From DATLED01 sp963750255 (GTDB taxonomy: Bacteria > Actinomycetota > Acidimicrobiia > Acidimicrobiales > CADCTF01), in assembly GCA_963750255.1 (NCBI GenBank), contig CAVVPZ010000006.1:434001-498000 (forward strand): DNA of 64,000 nt, given 5' to 3'. Positions 33,440-42,177 of the stretch are shown here, piece after piece. Every line of letters begins with the position of its first letter. The first letter of the stretch is position 1. Made by a program: the position numbers and the translations under genes. The notes beneath the pieces are model-generated. The model saw nothing but the letters and a program-made list of their open reading frames with translations, was not told the origin of the DNA and made no database searches.

Positions 33440-34003
33440 GTGGTCGCCCGCACCCCGATCGACCCAGCGAGTCTCGAGGTCCACCTCGTGCCGATGCGCC
33501 GGCGGCACCTTCGCTCGGTGCTGCGCATCGAGAGTCAGGTGTATCCCCGCCCGTGGTCGCTCAGCTTGTTCCTTTCCGAGCTCGCTCTCCGGACGAGCCG
33601 CTGGTACCTCGTCGCCCGTGTCGACGCCGCCGTCGTGGGCTACGCCGGCCTGATGTTCACCGGCGACGACGCGGACGTCACCACCATCGCGGTCGACCCG
33701 GCGTGGCACCGGGCCAAGATCGGTACTCGCCTGCTGGCCGAACTGGCGGCGACGGCCCGGCACCGCAACGCCCGCAACTTGACCCTCGAGGTCCGGGTCA
33801 CGAACCTGGGAGCTCAGGCGCTCTACGAGCAGTTCGGCTTCGTGGCTGCGGGCGTGCGGAAGAACTACTACGTGGAGACCAACGAGGATGCCGTCGTGAT
33901 GTGGGCTGAACACATCGACGAGCCGTCCTACGCCGAACGCCTGGCCGCGCTCGAAATGACCATTCCAGGAGTCACGATTCGAAGTGAAGGGATGACTGCA
34001 TGA
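33440..34003 (+). CDS. rimI: Ribosomal-protein-alanine N-acetyltransferase RimI-like (GNAT)
   Basis: 187-residue GNAT. The acetyl-CoA binding region is VDPAWHRAKIGTRLLAELAA (about 88-107; the usual RGxG is modified to RAKIG), followed by LEVRVTNLGAQALYEQFGF, the RimI signature. In E. coli RimI acetylates S18. Genetic position between tsaB and tsaD is the standard actinobacterial order. GTG start; the stop overlaps the tsaD ATG. Confidence 0.93.
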   Translation: MVARTPIDPASLEVHLVPMRRRHLRSVLRIESQVYPRPWSLSLFLSELALRTSRWYLVARVDAAVVGYAGLMFTGDDADVTTIAVDPAWHRAKIGTRLLAELAATARHRNARNLTLEVRVTNLGAQALYEQFGFVAAGVRKNYYVETNEDAVVMWAEHIDEPSYAERLAALEMTIPGVTIRSEGMTA

Positions 34004-35008
34004 GCTTCGACGAACGAGTTCTGGGCATCGAGACGTCGTGCGACGAGACCGCGGCTTCGGTGGTAGCTGCCGGACGTGATGTCCTCTCGTCGGTCGTCAG
34101 CAGTCAGATCGACCTCCACGCCCGGTTCGGCGGGGTCGTGCCCGAGATCGCCAGCCGGGCCCACCTCGATCTCCTGGTTCCGGTGGTGGCCGAGGCCATG
34201 TTGCTGGCCGGACTCGAGGGCCCCGACGCGGCCGCCGTGGCTTGCACGGTCGGACCCGGCCTCATCGGGTCGCTGCTCGTCGGGTTGTCGCACGCCAAGG
34301 CGCTCGCGCTGGTGTGGGATGTGCCCTTCGTCGGGGTCAACCACCTCGAGGGACACCTCTACGCGTCGATCCTCGAGGAGCCCGACCTTGCCTTGCCCGC
34401 CATCGTGTTACTGGTCTCGGGCGGCCACTCGATGCTGGTGCTGATGGAGGCCCCCGGCCGATATCGGCTGCTCGGCCAGACGATCGATGACGCCGCCGGC
34501 GAGGCGTTCGACAAGGTCGCCCGTTTCCTCGGGCTCGGCTATCCGGGCGGGCCAGCGATCGATTCACTCGCCCGATCCGGTGACCCCGCCGCCGTCGCCT
34601 TTCCGCGGGGGCTTCGGGGCGAGGGCTACGACTTCTCGTTCAGCGGCCTCAAGACTTCGGTGATCACCTATGTGCGCAAGCACCCCGAAGTCGACGTGGC
34701 CGACATCGCCGCTTCGTTCCAAGAGGCCGTGGTCGACGTGTTGGTGACCAAGGCGCTCGCTGCTGCCCGCGACGGGAGCCAAGGCGATCTGTCTCGCCGG
34801 CGGCGTGGCCGCCAACTCCTCGCTCCGGGAGCGGACCCGGATCGAGTGCGAGGCGGCGGGGCTGGCCGCGTACCTGCCCAGCCGGGCCATGTGCACCGAC
34901 AATGCGGCGATGATCGCAACTGCGGGTTGGTGGCGTCTGCAGTCCGACGGCCCCACCGGTCTCGACGCCGGCGCCGATCCCAACCTTCGCCTCGTGCTTC
35001 CCACCTGA
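34000..35008 (+). CDS. tsaD: tRNA N6-adenosine threonylcarbamoyltransferase TsaD (one frameshift)
   Basis: Catalytic subunit that transfers threonylcarbamoyl to A37 of tRNA. Signatures are GIETSCDETAASVV (4-17), the metal-binding VPEIASRAHLDLL with its His (about 54), GVNHLEGHLYAS with metal His residues (about 110-117) and VSGGHSMLVLM. An extra G in the run 34774-34776 shifts the frame; the true continuation is AICLAGGVAANSSLRE to LRLVLPT at 35008. Corrected length is 335 residues, normal for bacteria. The gene is essential in most bacteria, so an assembly error is likely. Confidence 0.93.
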
Positions 35009-35050
35009 CTGGCTCGGGACCGCAGGGCTGCTCGGCGTCATGATGGGTCG

Positions 35051-35887
35051 GTGAAGATCTCGCCTCGCTACGGCGACCACCCCGTGATCGACCTCCCGAC
35101 GACGGTGCCGGCGATCCGCGAGGCCTTCCTTCGCCAACGCCGTCGGCTCGTCGAGGAGATGCGCACGCTCGACATCGCACTGCTCGAGCGGCCGAGTCGC
35201 TGCGCGGGTTGGATGGGTCGCGACGTCCTCGCCCACCTTCAGAGCGTCGACGGCTTCTGGGCCGCGTCGATCACCCTCGGGGTGGGCGGCCGCCCGACCA
35301 CCTTCCTGTCCGACTTCGATCCCGAGGGCACCCCTGCGGCGATGGTCGAGGCGACTCGCGAGAAGCCGACGGCCCTGGTGCTCGCGGAGTTCGCCGCCGC
35401 CGCCGAAGCGCTGTGCGCCGGGGTCGAGGCCCTCGACGACGAGGCGTGGGAAGCGACGGCAGAGGCGCCGCCAGGGCACCTGCCGGTGCGCACCGTCGTC
35501 CACCATGCGCTCTGGGATTGCTGGATCCACGAGCGCGACATCCTCCTGCCGCTCGGCATCGCGCCTCCCGAGGACGACGACGAGGTGGCGGCGTGCCTTC
35601 GCTACTGCGCCGCCCTCGACGTGGCCCTCGGGCTCGACGTGCGCGCTGCCCGCGGAGCGTTCGTCATCGAAGCCGACACTCCCACCTTGCGGGTGCGGAT
35701 CGAGGCGACCGACACCGGCGTCAACGTCTCTGCGGCCGACGAGGCGAGTGACGAGCCCGTCCTGCGGGGAGGAGCGGTCGATCTCGTCGAGGGGCTGAGC
35801 GTGCGGGCGCCGCTGCCCGGCGGTCCGGCGGTAGCGACGATCCCGCTCCTCGGCGGGCTCGCCGCCGTCTTCGCGCCGTCAGCCTGA
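35051..35887 (+). CDS. DinB/maleylpyruvate-isomerase-type four-helix protein
   Basis: 278 residues. The N-terminal 150 residues match the actinobacterial DinB-like family of putative mycothiol-dependent enzymes: the opening helix, CAGWMGRDVLAHLQSVDGFW (about 55-74) and VRTVVHHALWDCWIHERDIL with metal His residues (about 147-166). A C-terminal beta domain follows. The substrate is unknown. GTG start 42 bases after tsaD. Confidence 0.75.
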   Translation: MKISPRYGDHPVIDLPTTVPAIREAFLRQRRRLVEEMRTLDIALLERPSRCAGWMGRDVLAHLQSVDGFWAASITLGVGGRPTTFLSDFDPEGTPAAMVEATREKPTALVLAEFAAAAEALCAGVEALDDEAWEATAEAPPGHLPVRTVVHHALWDCWIHERDILLPLGIAPPEDDDEVAACLRYCAALDVALGLDVRAARGAFVIEADTPTLRVRIEATDTGVNVSAADEASDEPVLRGGAVDLVEGLSVRAPLPGGPAVATIPLLGGLAAVFAPSA

Positions 35888-35903
35888 CCCGTCGGGCCAG
35901 CGG

Positions 35904-35930
35904 TTAGCACTCTCCGCTTGCGAGTGCCAG
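35904..35930. promoter_or_regulatory. CIRCE element 1 (HrcA operator)
   Basis: TTAGCACTC, nine bases, GAGTGCCAG: seven of nine bases of the right arm match the consensus TTAGCACTC-N9-GAGTGCTAA. It overlaps the -35 box. Confidence 0.85.
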
Positions 35931-35946
35931 CGGGGAGGGCTATCGT
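35918..35946 (+). promoter_or_regulatory. groES-groEL promoter
   Basis: TTGCGA (35918-35923), 17 bases, TATCGT (35941-35946). The -35 box is inside CIRCE 1 and the -10 box touches CIRCE 2, so HrcA binding at either site would block polymerase. Confidence 0.65.
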
Positions 35947-35972
35947 TGGCACTCACCAGGCCTGAGTGCTAA
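35946..35972. promoter_or_regulatory. CIRCE element 2 (HrcA operator)
   Basis: TTGGCACTC, nine bases, GAGTGCTAA: one mismatch to the CIRCE consensus. It is centred over the transcription start and lies 15 bases after CIRCE 1. Confidence 0.9.
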
Positions 35973-36020
35973 CCGCTCAGGTCGAATCGTCAGCACTACC
36001 CGCCAATGGAGGCGCCTGAG

Positions 36021-36310
36021 ATGAATTTGCAGCCCCTGGACGACCGTATCGTCGTGCGCCCGAACGAGTCCGAAGAGACCACGGCCTCGGGCCTCGTCAT
36101 CCCCGACACCGCCAAGGAAAAGCCCCAGCAGGGTGAAGTCCTGGCTGCCGGCCCGGGCCGCCGCGCCGAGAACACCGGCGAGATCATCCCCCTCGATGTC
36201 GCCGTCGGCGACACCGTCGTGTACTCCAAGTACGGCGGCACCGAGATCACCATCGACGGCGAGGACCTCCTGATCCTCACCAGCCGCGACGTCCTGGCCA
36301 AGGTGAAGAA

Positions 36311-36314
<4 letters not shown>
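36021..36314 (+). CDS. groES: Co-chaperonin GroES
   Basis: 97-residue Hsp10 that caps the GroEL cage. MNLQPLDDRIVVRPNESEE, the mobile loop TTASGLVIPDTAKEKP (about 17-32) and VVYSKYGGTEITIDGEDLLI are standard. ATG at 36021 is preferred because GGAGG lies eight bases before it; the ATG at 36006 lies before that site and would add MEAPE. Repressed by HrcA through two CIRCE boxes. Confidence 0.97.
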
Positions 36315-37960
<1,646 letters not shown>

Positions 37961-38007
37961 CGTCCCTGCTTCCGCTGCTCCGGCAGCGAACACGTTTCCC
38001 AAGATCG

Positions 38008-38031
38008 CGAGAAGGTCCCGCCTCCTTCTCG
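38008..38031 (+). terminator. First hairpin after groEL
   Basis: CGAGAAGG, loop TCCCGCCT, CCTTCTCG: eight perfect pairs, 48 bases after the groEL stop and seven bases before a second, stronger hairpin. Confidence 0.5.
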
Positions 38032-38037
38032 TGACCG

Positions 38038-38065
38038 GATGGCCGGGCCTTCGGGCCCGGCCATC
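38038..38065. terminator. Strong hairpin terminator between groEL and the convergent DUF3052 gene
   Basis: GATGGCCGGGCC, loop TTCG, GGCCCGGCCATC: twelve perfect pairs closed by the extra-stable UUCG tetraloop. There is no T tract. It lies between convergent genes and could serve both. Confidence 0.75.
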
Positions 38066-38078
38066 TGTGCGTCTCGGG

Positions 38079-38507
38079 TCAGGCCGTGCCTCGTCGCTCC
38101 CGGCGCCACACGAGGCGGAGCCCACTCCAGGTGGCGTCGATCGCGCATACCTTGTTGTCGACGAGCCCACGAGGCAGCGCGACCTCCCGGATGGCGTCTT
38201 CGACCATGTCGGTGGGCACGCCGGAGGACCGCTTGGGCCACGCGACCCACAGGCCACCGTTCGGGAAGATCGCTTGTTCGAGCGCCGGGAGCCGTGCGGT
38301 GAGGGCCGAGCGCCGGTCCACGAAGACGATCACGACGTCGAAGTGGCCGCGGATCCGGCGTCGAATCGTGACGGCCTCGGGGAGCGGTTCGAGGAGATCG
38401 GCGAAGCCGGCGGGGGCGGAGGACAGCCCCACCGACGACCCGGCACGGATGCCCAACTTCTGGCTCAGCGGTGTCCCGGAGTAGCCGCCGGAGGGATCGG
38501 TCGCCAT
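38079..38507 (-). CDS. DUF3052 family protein
   Basis: 142-residue small actinobacterial protein of unknown function. Typical elements are GYSGTPLSQKLGIRAGSSV near the start, GHFDVVIVFVDRRSAL in the middle, LWVAWPKRSSGVPTDM (about 93-108) and VDNKVCAIDATWSGLRLVWR at the end. ATG at 38507 is chosen because the family begins just before GYSGTPL. It converges on groEL and diverges from a small gene. Confidence 0.8.
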   Translation of the reverse strand: MATDPSGGYSGTPLSQKLGIRAGSSVGLSSAPAGFADLLEPLPEAVTIRRRIRGHFDVVIVFVDRRSALTARLPALEQAIFPNGGLWVAWPKRSSGVPTDMVEDAIREVALPRGLVDNKVCAIDATWSGLRLVWRRERRGTA

Positions 38508-38534
38508 CGGCGTGATGATTCCACTTCCGACGCG

Positions 38535-38540
38535 TAGGTT
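38535..38540 (+). promoter_or_regulatory. Likely -10 box of a leaderless small-gene transcript
   Basis: TAGGTT, seven bases, ATG at 38548; no Shine-Dalgarno sequence. Confidence 0.45.
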
Positions 38541-38547
38541 GGCGTCC

Positions 38548-38730
38548 ATGCCTCCCGAGGATCTGCCCCCGCCCGAGCCCGCCGCACTGCTCGCCCTCTG
38601 GATGGAGTGGGAGAAGGGCGACACGACGCCCGGTCAGGCCCTCGCCAACCTCAAGAAGAGCGGGATGCGGGAGTTGCTCGAAGCGACCGTCGCCGCCCAC
38701 CACGAAGCCTTCGGGGCCGCACCGGAGTGA
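38548..38730 (+). CDS. Small conserved-looking hypothetical protein (60 residues)
   Basis: 60 residues: an acidic, proline-rich start (PPEDLPPPEPAALLALW), then a helical region MEWEKGDTTPGQALANLKKSG and ELLEATVAAHHEAF. No domain is recognised. Support comes from a leaderless -10 box at the right distance, position seven bases before the Nudix gene and normal coding composition. It is probably cotranscribed with the Nudix hydrolase gene. Confidence 0.55.
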   Translation: MPPEDLPPPEPAALLALWMEWEKGDTTPGQALANLKKSGMRELLEATVAAHHEAFGAAPE

Positions 38731-38737
38731 TCCTGGC

Positions 38738-39478
38738 GTGAGCGACCCACCGGCCGGCCACCACGAGCAGCGCATCCCCCGACCTGCCGCCTCGCGGCCC
38801 GGTGGACCTCCGCCGTGGGCCGGCCGAGTCGAGGGTGGTCGACCGTCCGTGACCATCGCCGACGTCCGCCGCGCCTTGACCGGCCATCGCGACCTTCCCT
38901 CCATTGGCGACGACGACGACGGCCCCAACTCCGCAGTCCTGGCCGCCATATGGGAGGAGGACGGCGAAGCACGAGTGCTCTTGACTCGGCGAACTCCGTG
39001 GCTCCGGTCCCACAGCGGGCAGGTCGCGTTCCCGGGGGGTCGGGTGGAACCCGGCGAGACGTTGGCCCAAGCAGCTCTGCGAGAGGCGGAGGAAGAGGTC
39101 GCTCTCGACGTCGGCAGCGTCGAGGTCATCGGACGGCTCAGCCGCATGCACACGATCTCGAACGGGGCCGGGATTCACCCGTTCGTCGGCCTGTTGCCCG
39201 GTCGCCCCAACGTCGAAGCCAACCCCGATGAGGTCGATCGCGTGTTCGACGTCGCCCTCGGCGAACTCATGGCCGATGGCGTCTTCCACGAGGAGATCTG
39301 GGGTATCGCCGACACCGAGCGACCGATCTACTTCTTCGATCTCGCCGGCGAGACCGTGTGGGGAGCGACGGCGAGGATGCTCTACGAGTTGCTGTTGGTC
39401 ATCATCGGGCAAACACCGCCACCAATGCCGGCGCCACTACGAGCGCCGGAAGGAGGGACCCCACCCGCACGGCTTTGA
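38738..39478 (+). CDS. Nudix hydrolase, CoA-pyrophosphatase-like
   Basis: 246 residues. The Nudix box GGRVEPGETLAQAALREAEEEVAL (about 105-128) carries the metal-binding Glu residues. The preceding LRSHSGQVAFPGG and NPFVG-like GIHPFVGLLP fit the CoA diphosphatase (NudL/YeaB) group, which cleaves coenzyme A. About 60 N-terminal residues are proline-rich and variable. The last 25 residues overlap the convergent DUF554 gene by 77 bases. GTG start. Confidence 0.85.
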   Translation: MSDPPAGHHEQRIPRPAASRPGGPPPWAGRVEGGRPSVTIADVRRALTGHRDLPSIGDDDDGPNSAVLAAIWEEDGEARVLLTRRTPWLRSHSGQVAFPGGRVEPGETLAQAALREAEEEVALDVGSVEVIGRLSRMHTISNGAGIHPFVGLLPGRPNVEANPDEVDRVFDVALGELMADGVFHEEIWGIADTERPIYFFDLAGETVWGATARMLYELLLVIIGQTPPPMPAPLRAPEGGTPPARL

Positions 39479-40103
39479 GGTCGAGCAGTCGAAGCCCGAT
39501 CCCCATGACGAGGATGCCGCCGGTGGACGTGCCCTCGAGGATCATCCGGTCGCTGAGAACGGCATCGGCACCGCCGGCCAACAGCGTGAGCGAACCCTGG
39601 TAGAGGGCCAGCGGTACGATGGCGAAGCCGACGCCCCAACCCAGCGTGGCTGCGAACACCACACTGACCAGGCCGTCGAGTGCGGCCTTGACCGTCAGGA
39701 GACCGATGTCGCCCCGCAGGCCATCCTGGATCGATCCGAGGATGGTCAAGGGGCCTACGCAGAAGAGCAAGGTGGCGGCCACGAACCCCTCGACGAAGGT
39801 CGCGTTGTCGTCGGGCCCGTGTGCGTTGGCGAACCGATCCCGCAGTCGCCGGCCCGCGCCCTCGAGGCGGTCTTCGATGCGCATCGCCTCGCCGACGAGT
39901 CCTCCCACGACGACCGAGACGAGCGGAAAGACGACGTTGCGGGTCCCAATGGCTTCGCTCACGCCCAAGGCGATCACCACGAGGCCGACGCTCTGGAGCA
40001 CGGTGGTGCGGGCCCGCTCGGGGATACGTCCGCCGACCAGGAGCCCGACTGCGGTTCCGGCGACGATGGTCGCGATGTTGACAACGGTGCCGAGGCCGGT
40101 CAT
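39402..40103 (-). CDS. DUF554 family membrane protein
   Basis: 233 residues with about seven hydrophobic helices. The start MTGLGTVVNIATIVAGTAVG, the EGFVAATLLFCVGPLTILGS segment (about 107-126) and STGGILVMGIGLRLLDLK are the family pattern. Function unknown; it is a small multipass membrane protein. ATG at 40103 is chosen because the family begins MxGLGTVVN. A TACCGT box lies nine bases upstream on this strand and shares its TA with the divergent promoter. Confidence 0.85.
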   Translation of the reverse strand: MTGLGTVVNIATIVAGTAVGLLVGGRIPERARTTVLQSVGLVVIALGVSEAIGTRNVVFPLVSVVVGGLVGEAMRIEDRLEGAGRRLRDRFANAHGPDDNATFVEGFVAATLLFCVGPLTILGSIQDGLRGDIGLLTVKAALDGLVSVVFAATLGWGVGFAIVPLALYQGSLTLLAGGADAVLSDRMILEGTSTGGILVMGIGLRLLDLKAVRVGSLLPALVVAPALVAVFAR

Positions 40104-40112
40104 GGCCTTGCG

Positions 40113-40122
40113 ACGGTAGCGT
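40113..40122. promoter_or_regulatory. Bidirectional promoter with shared TA between the DUF554 gene and the gene at 40129
   Basis: ACGGTAGCGT: minus strand TACCGT (nine bases from the ATG at 40103) and plus strand TAGCGT (six bases from the GTG at 40129) share the TA at 40117-40118. The whole divergent gap is 25 bases. Confidence 0.5.
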
Positions 40123-40128
40123 GGTCCG

Positions 40129-40524
40129 GTGGCCACACTTTCCTTCGAAGGGGAGACTCACGCCGAGATCGTGACCAAGGTCCGGCGCTGGCTGGCATCG
40201 CTCGACGGGGCGCCCGAGCAGAGCATCACTCCGGTCGAGGCCGTCGAGCGTGCGTCCGAACTGACCAAGGACGCGTTGCGGGTGATCGCCGCCGCCGCCC
40301 CCGCCCCGGTCGCCCGCAGCGAGGTCATGAAGGCGCTGACGCGCATGGGCTATGAGGCCACCGACGCAACCCGCAAAGCCGTCGTCTCCGGGCTCGACAC
40401 GCTGGCCGACGCCACCGATTCCGATGTGGTCAAGAAGCTCGAGGGCAAGCGCAATTCGATCGTCTATGAGATGAACGCGGCGGTCGCCAAGCAGTTGTTG
40501 CGGAGCCTTCGCGGCCGTCCGTGA
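40129..40524 (+). CDS. Hypothetical protein
   Basis: 131 residues, predicted mostly helical and soluble. The N-terminal 45 residues look like a small alpha/beta unit (ATLSFEGETHAEIVTKVRRW). The rest resembles a winged helix (APVARSEVMKALTRMGYEAT; KAVVSGLDTLADA), but no family is recognised. GTG start with a leaderless -10 box; the stop overlaps the next ATG-type start. Confidence 0.6.
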   Translation: MATLSFEGETHAEIVTKVRRWLASLDGAPEQSITPVEAVERASELTKDALRVIAAAAPAPVARSEVMKALTRMGYEATDATRKAVVSGLDTLADATDSDVVKKLEGKRNSIVYEMNAAVAKQLLRSLRGRP

Positions 40525-40937
40525 TCGCTCGCCTCGACCACATCGAGCGCCGTCACCTCGCCCTCGCCGCCGCCGGCTGCGCCGCGTTGGCGGTCGTCGC
40601 GCTCGTCGACCCCTCGCGCCATGCCGTCGGGCCGCCGTGTCCGCTGCGCGCCCTCACCGGCCTCGACTGTCCGTTGTGCGGTGCGACCCGGGCCACCCAC
40701 GCGTTGCTCCACGGCCAACTCGTCCGCGCTCTTGATTTCAACGCCCTTTACGTGGCGGCGTTGCCCGTCGTCGCCGCGCTGGGCGCCTGGTGGCTGGTCC
40801 GGGGAGAGCTACCGGCCTGGGCTCGCACCAGGGTGACCACCACCGTGGTGCTGACGGTTGCCGCCGCCTTCTTCGTGTTGCGCAACCTGCCCGTGCCCGC
40901 CCTCGCTGCTCTGGGGAGCGGTACCGGAGGGCAGTAG
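40521..40937 (+). CDS. DUF2752 family membrane protein
   Basis: 138 residues with three hydrophobic helices. The diagnostic cluster is CPLRALTGLDCPLCGATRA (about 40-58) with three Cys residues, followed by ALLHGQLVRALDFNALYVAAL. Function unknown in all homologues. GTG start overlaps the previous stop. Confidence 0.85.
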   Translation: MIARLDHIERRHLALAAAGCAALAVVALVDPSRHAVGPPCPLRALTGLDCPLCGATRATHALLHGQLVRALDFNALYVAALPVVAALGAWWLVRGELPAWARTRVTTTVVLTVAAAFFVLRNLPVPALAALGSGTGGQ

Positions 40938-40971
40938 GCTCCACCTTTTCCCGGGGTGTGGAGGAGTGGCT

Positions 40972-42135
40972 GTGGCTGAGCTCGAGATCGGCATCGGCAA
41001 GTCGGGGCGGCAGGCTTACGGCTTCGACGACATCGCCATCGTGCCCAGCCGGCGCACCCGTGACCCGGAGGACGTCGACATCTCGTGGGAGATCGACGCC
41101 TACCGATTCGAGCTCCCCCTGCTCGGTGCGGCCATGGACGGTGTGACATCGCCGGCCACCGCCATCGAACTCGGCCGCCTCGGCGGAGTCGGGGTGCTCA
41201 ACCTCGAGGGACTGTGGACCCGCTACGACGACCCCGAGCCTCTCTTCGCCGAGATCGCCGAACTCGACAACGAGAAGGCGACGGCGCGCATGCAACAGAT
41301 CTACGCCGAGCCGATCAAGCCGGAACTCGTCACGCAGCGGATCCGGGAGATCAAGGAGTCCGGGGTGTACTCGGCTGCCTCCTTGACGCCCCAGCGAGTC
41401 GAACAGTTCGCCTCGGCCATCTTGCAGGCCGACCTCGACCTGTTCGTCATCCAGGGAACTGTCGTCTCGGCCGAGCACGTCTCGAAGACCGTTGAGCCGC
41501 TCAACCTCAAGAAGTTCATCCGCGAGTTCGAGATCCCGGTCATCGTCGGCGGCTGCGCCAGCTACCAGGCGGCCCTCCATCTCATGCGCACCGGGGCGGT
41601 CGGCGTCCTCGTCGGGGTCGGCCCCGGCAACGCCTGCACCACCCGCGGCGTCCTTGGCGTCGGGGTGCCCCAGGCCACGGCCATCGCCGACGCCGCCGGC
41701 GCCCGCATGCGTCACCTCGACGAGACCGGCGTCTACGTCCAGGTCATCGCCGACGGCGGCATGTCCAAGGGCGGCGACATCGCGAAGGCGATCGCCTGTG
41801 GCGCCGATGCCGTGATGGTCGGGTCGCCGCTGGCCGCCGCTCACGAGGCCCCCGGCCGCGGCTACCACTGGGGCATGGCCACGTTCCACCCCACGCTGCC
41901 CCGCGGTGCTCGGGTCAGGGTCGGCGCCTTGGGCACCTTGCAGGAGATCGTCACCGGTCCAGCCCACGAGAACGACGGCCGACTCAACCTCTTCGGCGCG
42001 CTGCGCACGTCGATGGCCACCTGCGGCTACGAGACGGTCAAGGAATTCCAGAAGGCCGAGGTCATGATCGCCCCGGCCCTGCAGACCGAGGGCAAGGCCC
42101 TGCAGCGGTCGCAGGGCGTCGGCATGGGCTCCTAA
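40972..42135 (+). CDS. guaB3: GuaB3 family IMP dehydrogenase-related protein
   Basis: 387-residue IMPDH/GMPR-fold TIM barrel without CBS domains. The catalytic-loop Cys is in GPGNACTTRGVLGVG (about 222), with GFDDIAIVPSRRTRD at the N terminus and ADGGMSKGGDIAKAIACGAD (about 260). In mycobacteria the GuaB3 paralogue lies next to guaB2 and its role is not settled. GTG at 40972 is chosen because GGAGG at 40960-40964 is seven bases upstream; the GTG at 40966 is too close. Confidence 0.92.
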   Translation: MAELEIGIGKSGRQAYGFDDIAIVPSRRTRDPEDVDISWEIDAYRFELPLLGAAMDGVTSPATAIELGRLGGVGVLNLEGLWTRYDDPEPLFAEIAELDNEKATARMQQIYAEPIKPELVTQRIREIKESGVYSAASLTPQRVEQFASAILQADLDLFVIQGTVVSAEHVSKTVEPLNLKKFIREFEIPVIVGGCASYQAALHLMRTGAVGVLVGVGPGNACTTRGVLGVGVPQATAIADAAGARMRHLDETGVYVQVIADGGMSKGGDIAKAIACGADAVMVGSPLAAAHEAPGRGYHWGMATFHPTLPRGARVRVGALGTLQEIVTGPAHENDGRLNLFGALRTSMATCGYETVKEFQKAEVMIAPALQTEGKALQRSQGVGMGS

Positions 42136-42166
42136 GACCCGGCGCGAGTCCTCCGTCATCGCGTCG

Positions 42167-42172
42167 TAGAAT
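42167..42172 (+). promoter_or_regulatory. Likely -10 box of a leaderless guaB transcript
   Basis: TAGAAT, five bases, ATG at 42178; no Shine-Dalgarno sequence. Confidence 0.55.
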
Positions 42173-42177
42173 CACCC

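Noticed and set aside
36006..36020. Upstream ATG as groES start
   Set aside because: It lies before the GGAGG that serves the ATG at 36021, and the added MEAPE is not part of the family.
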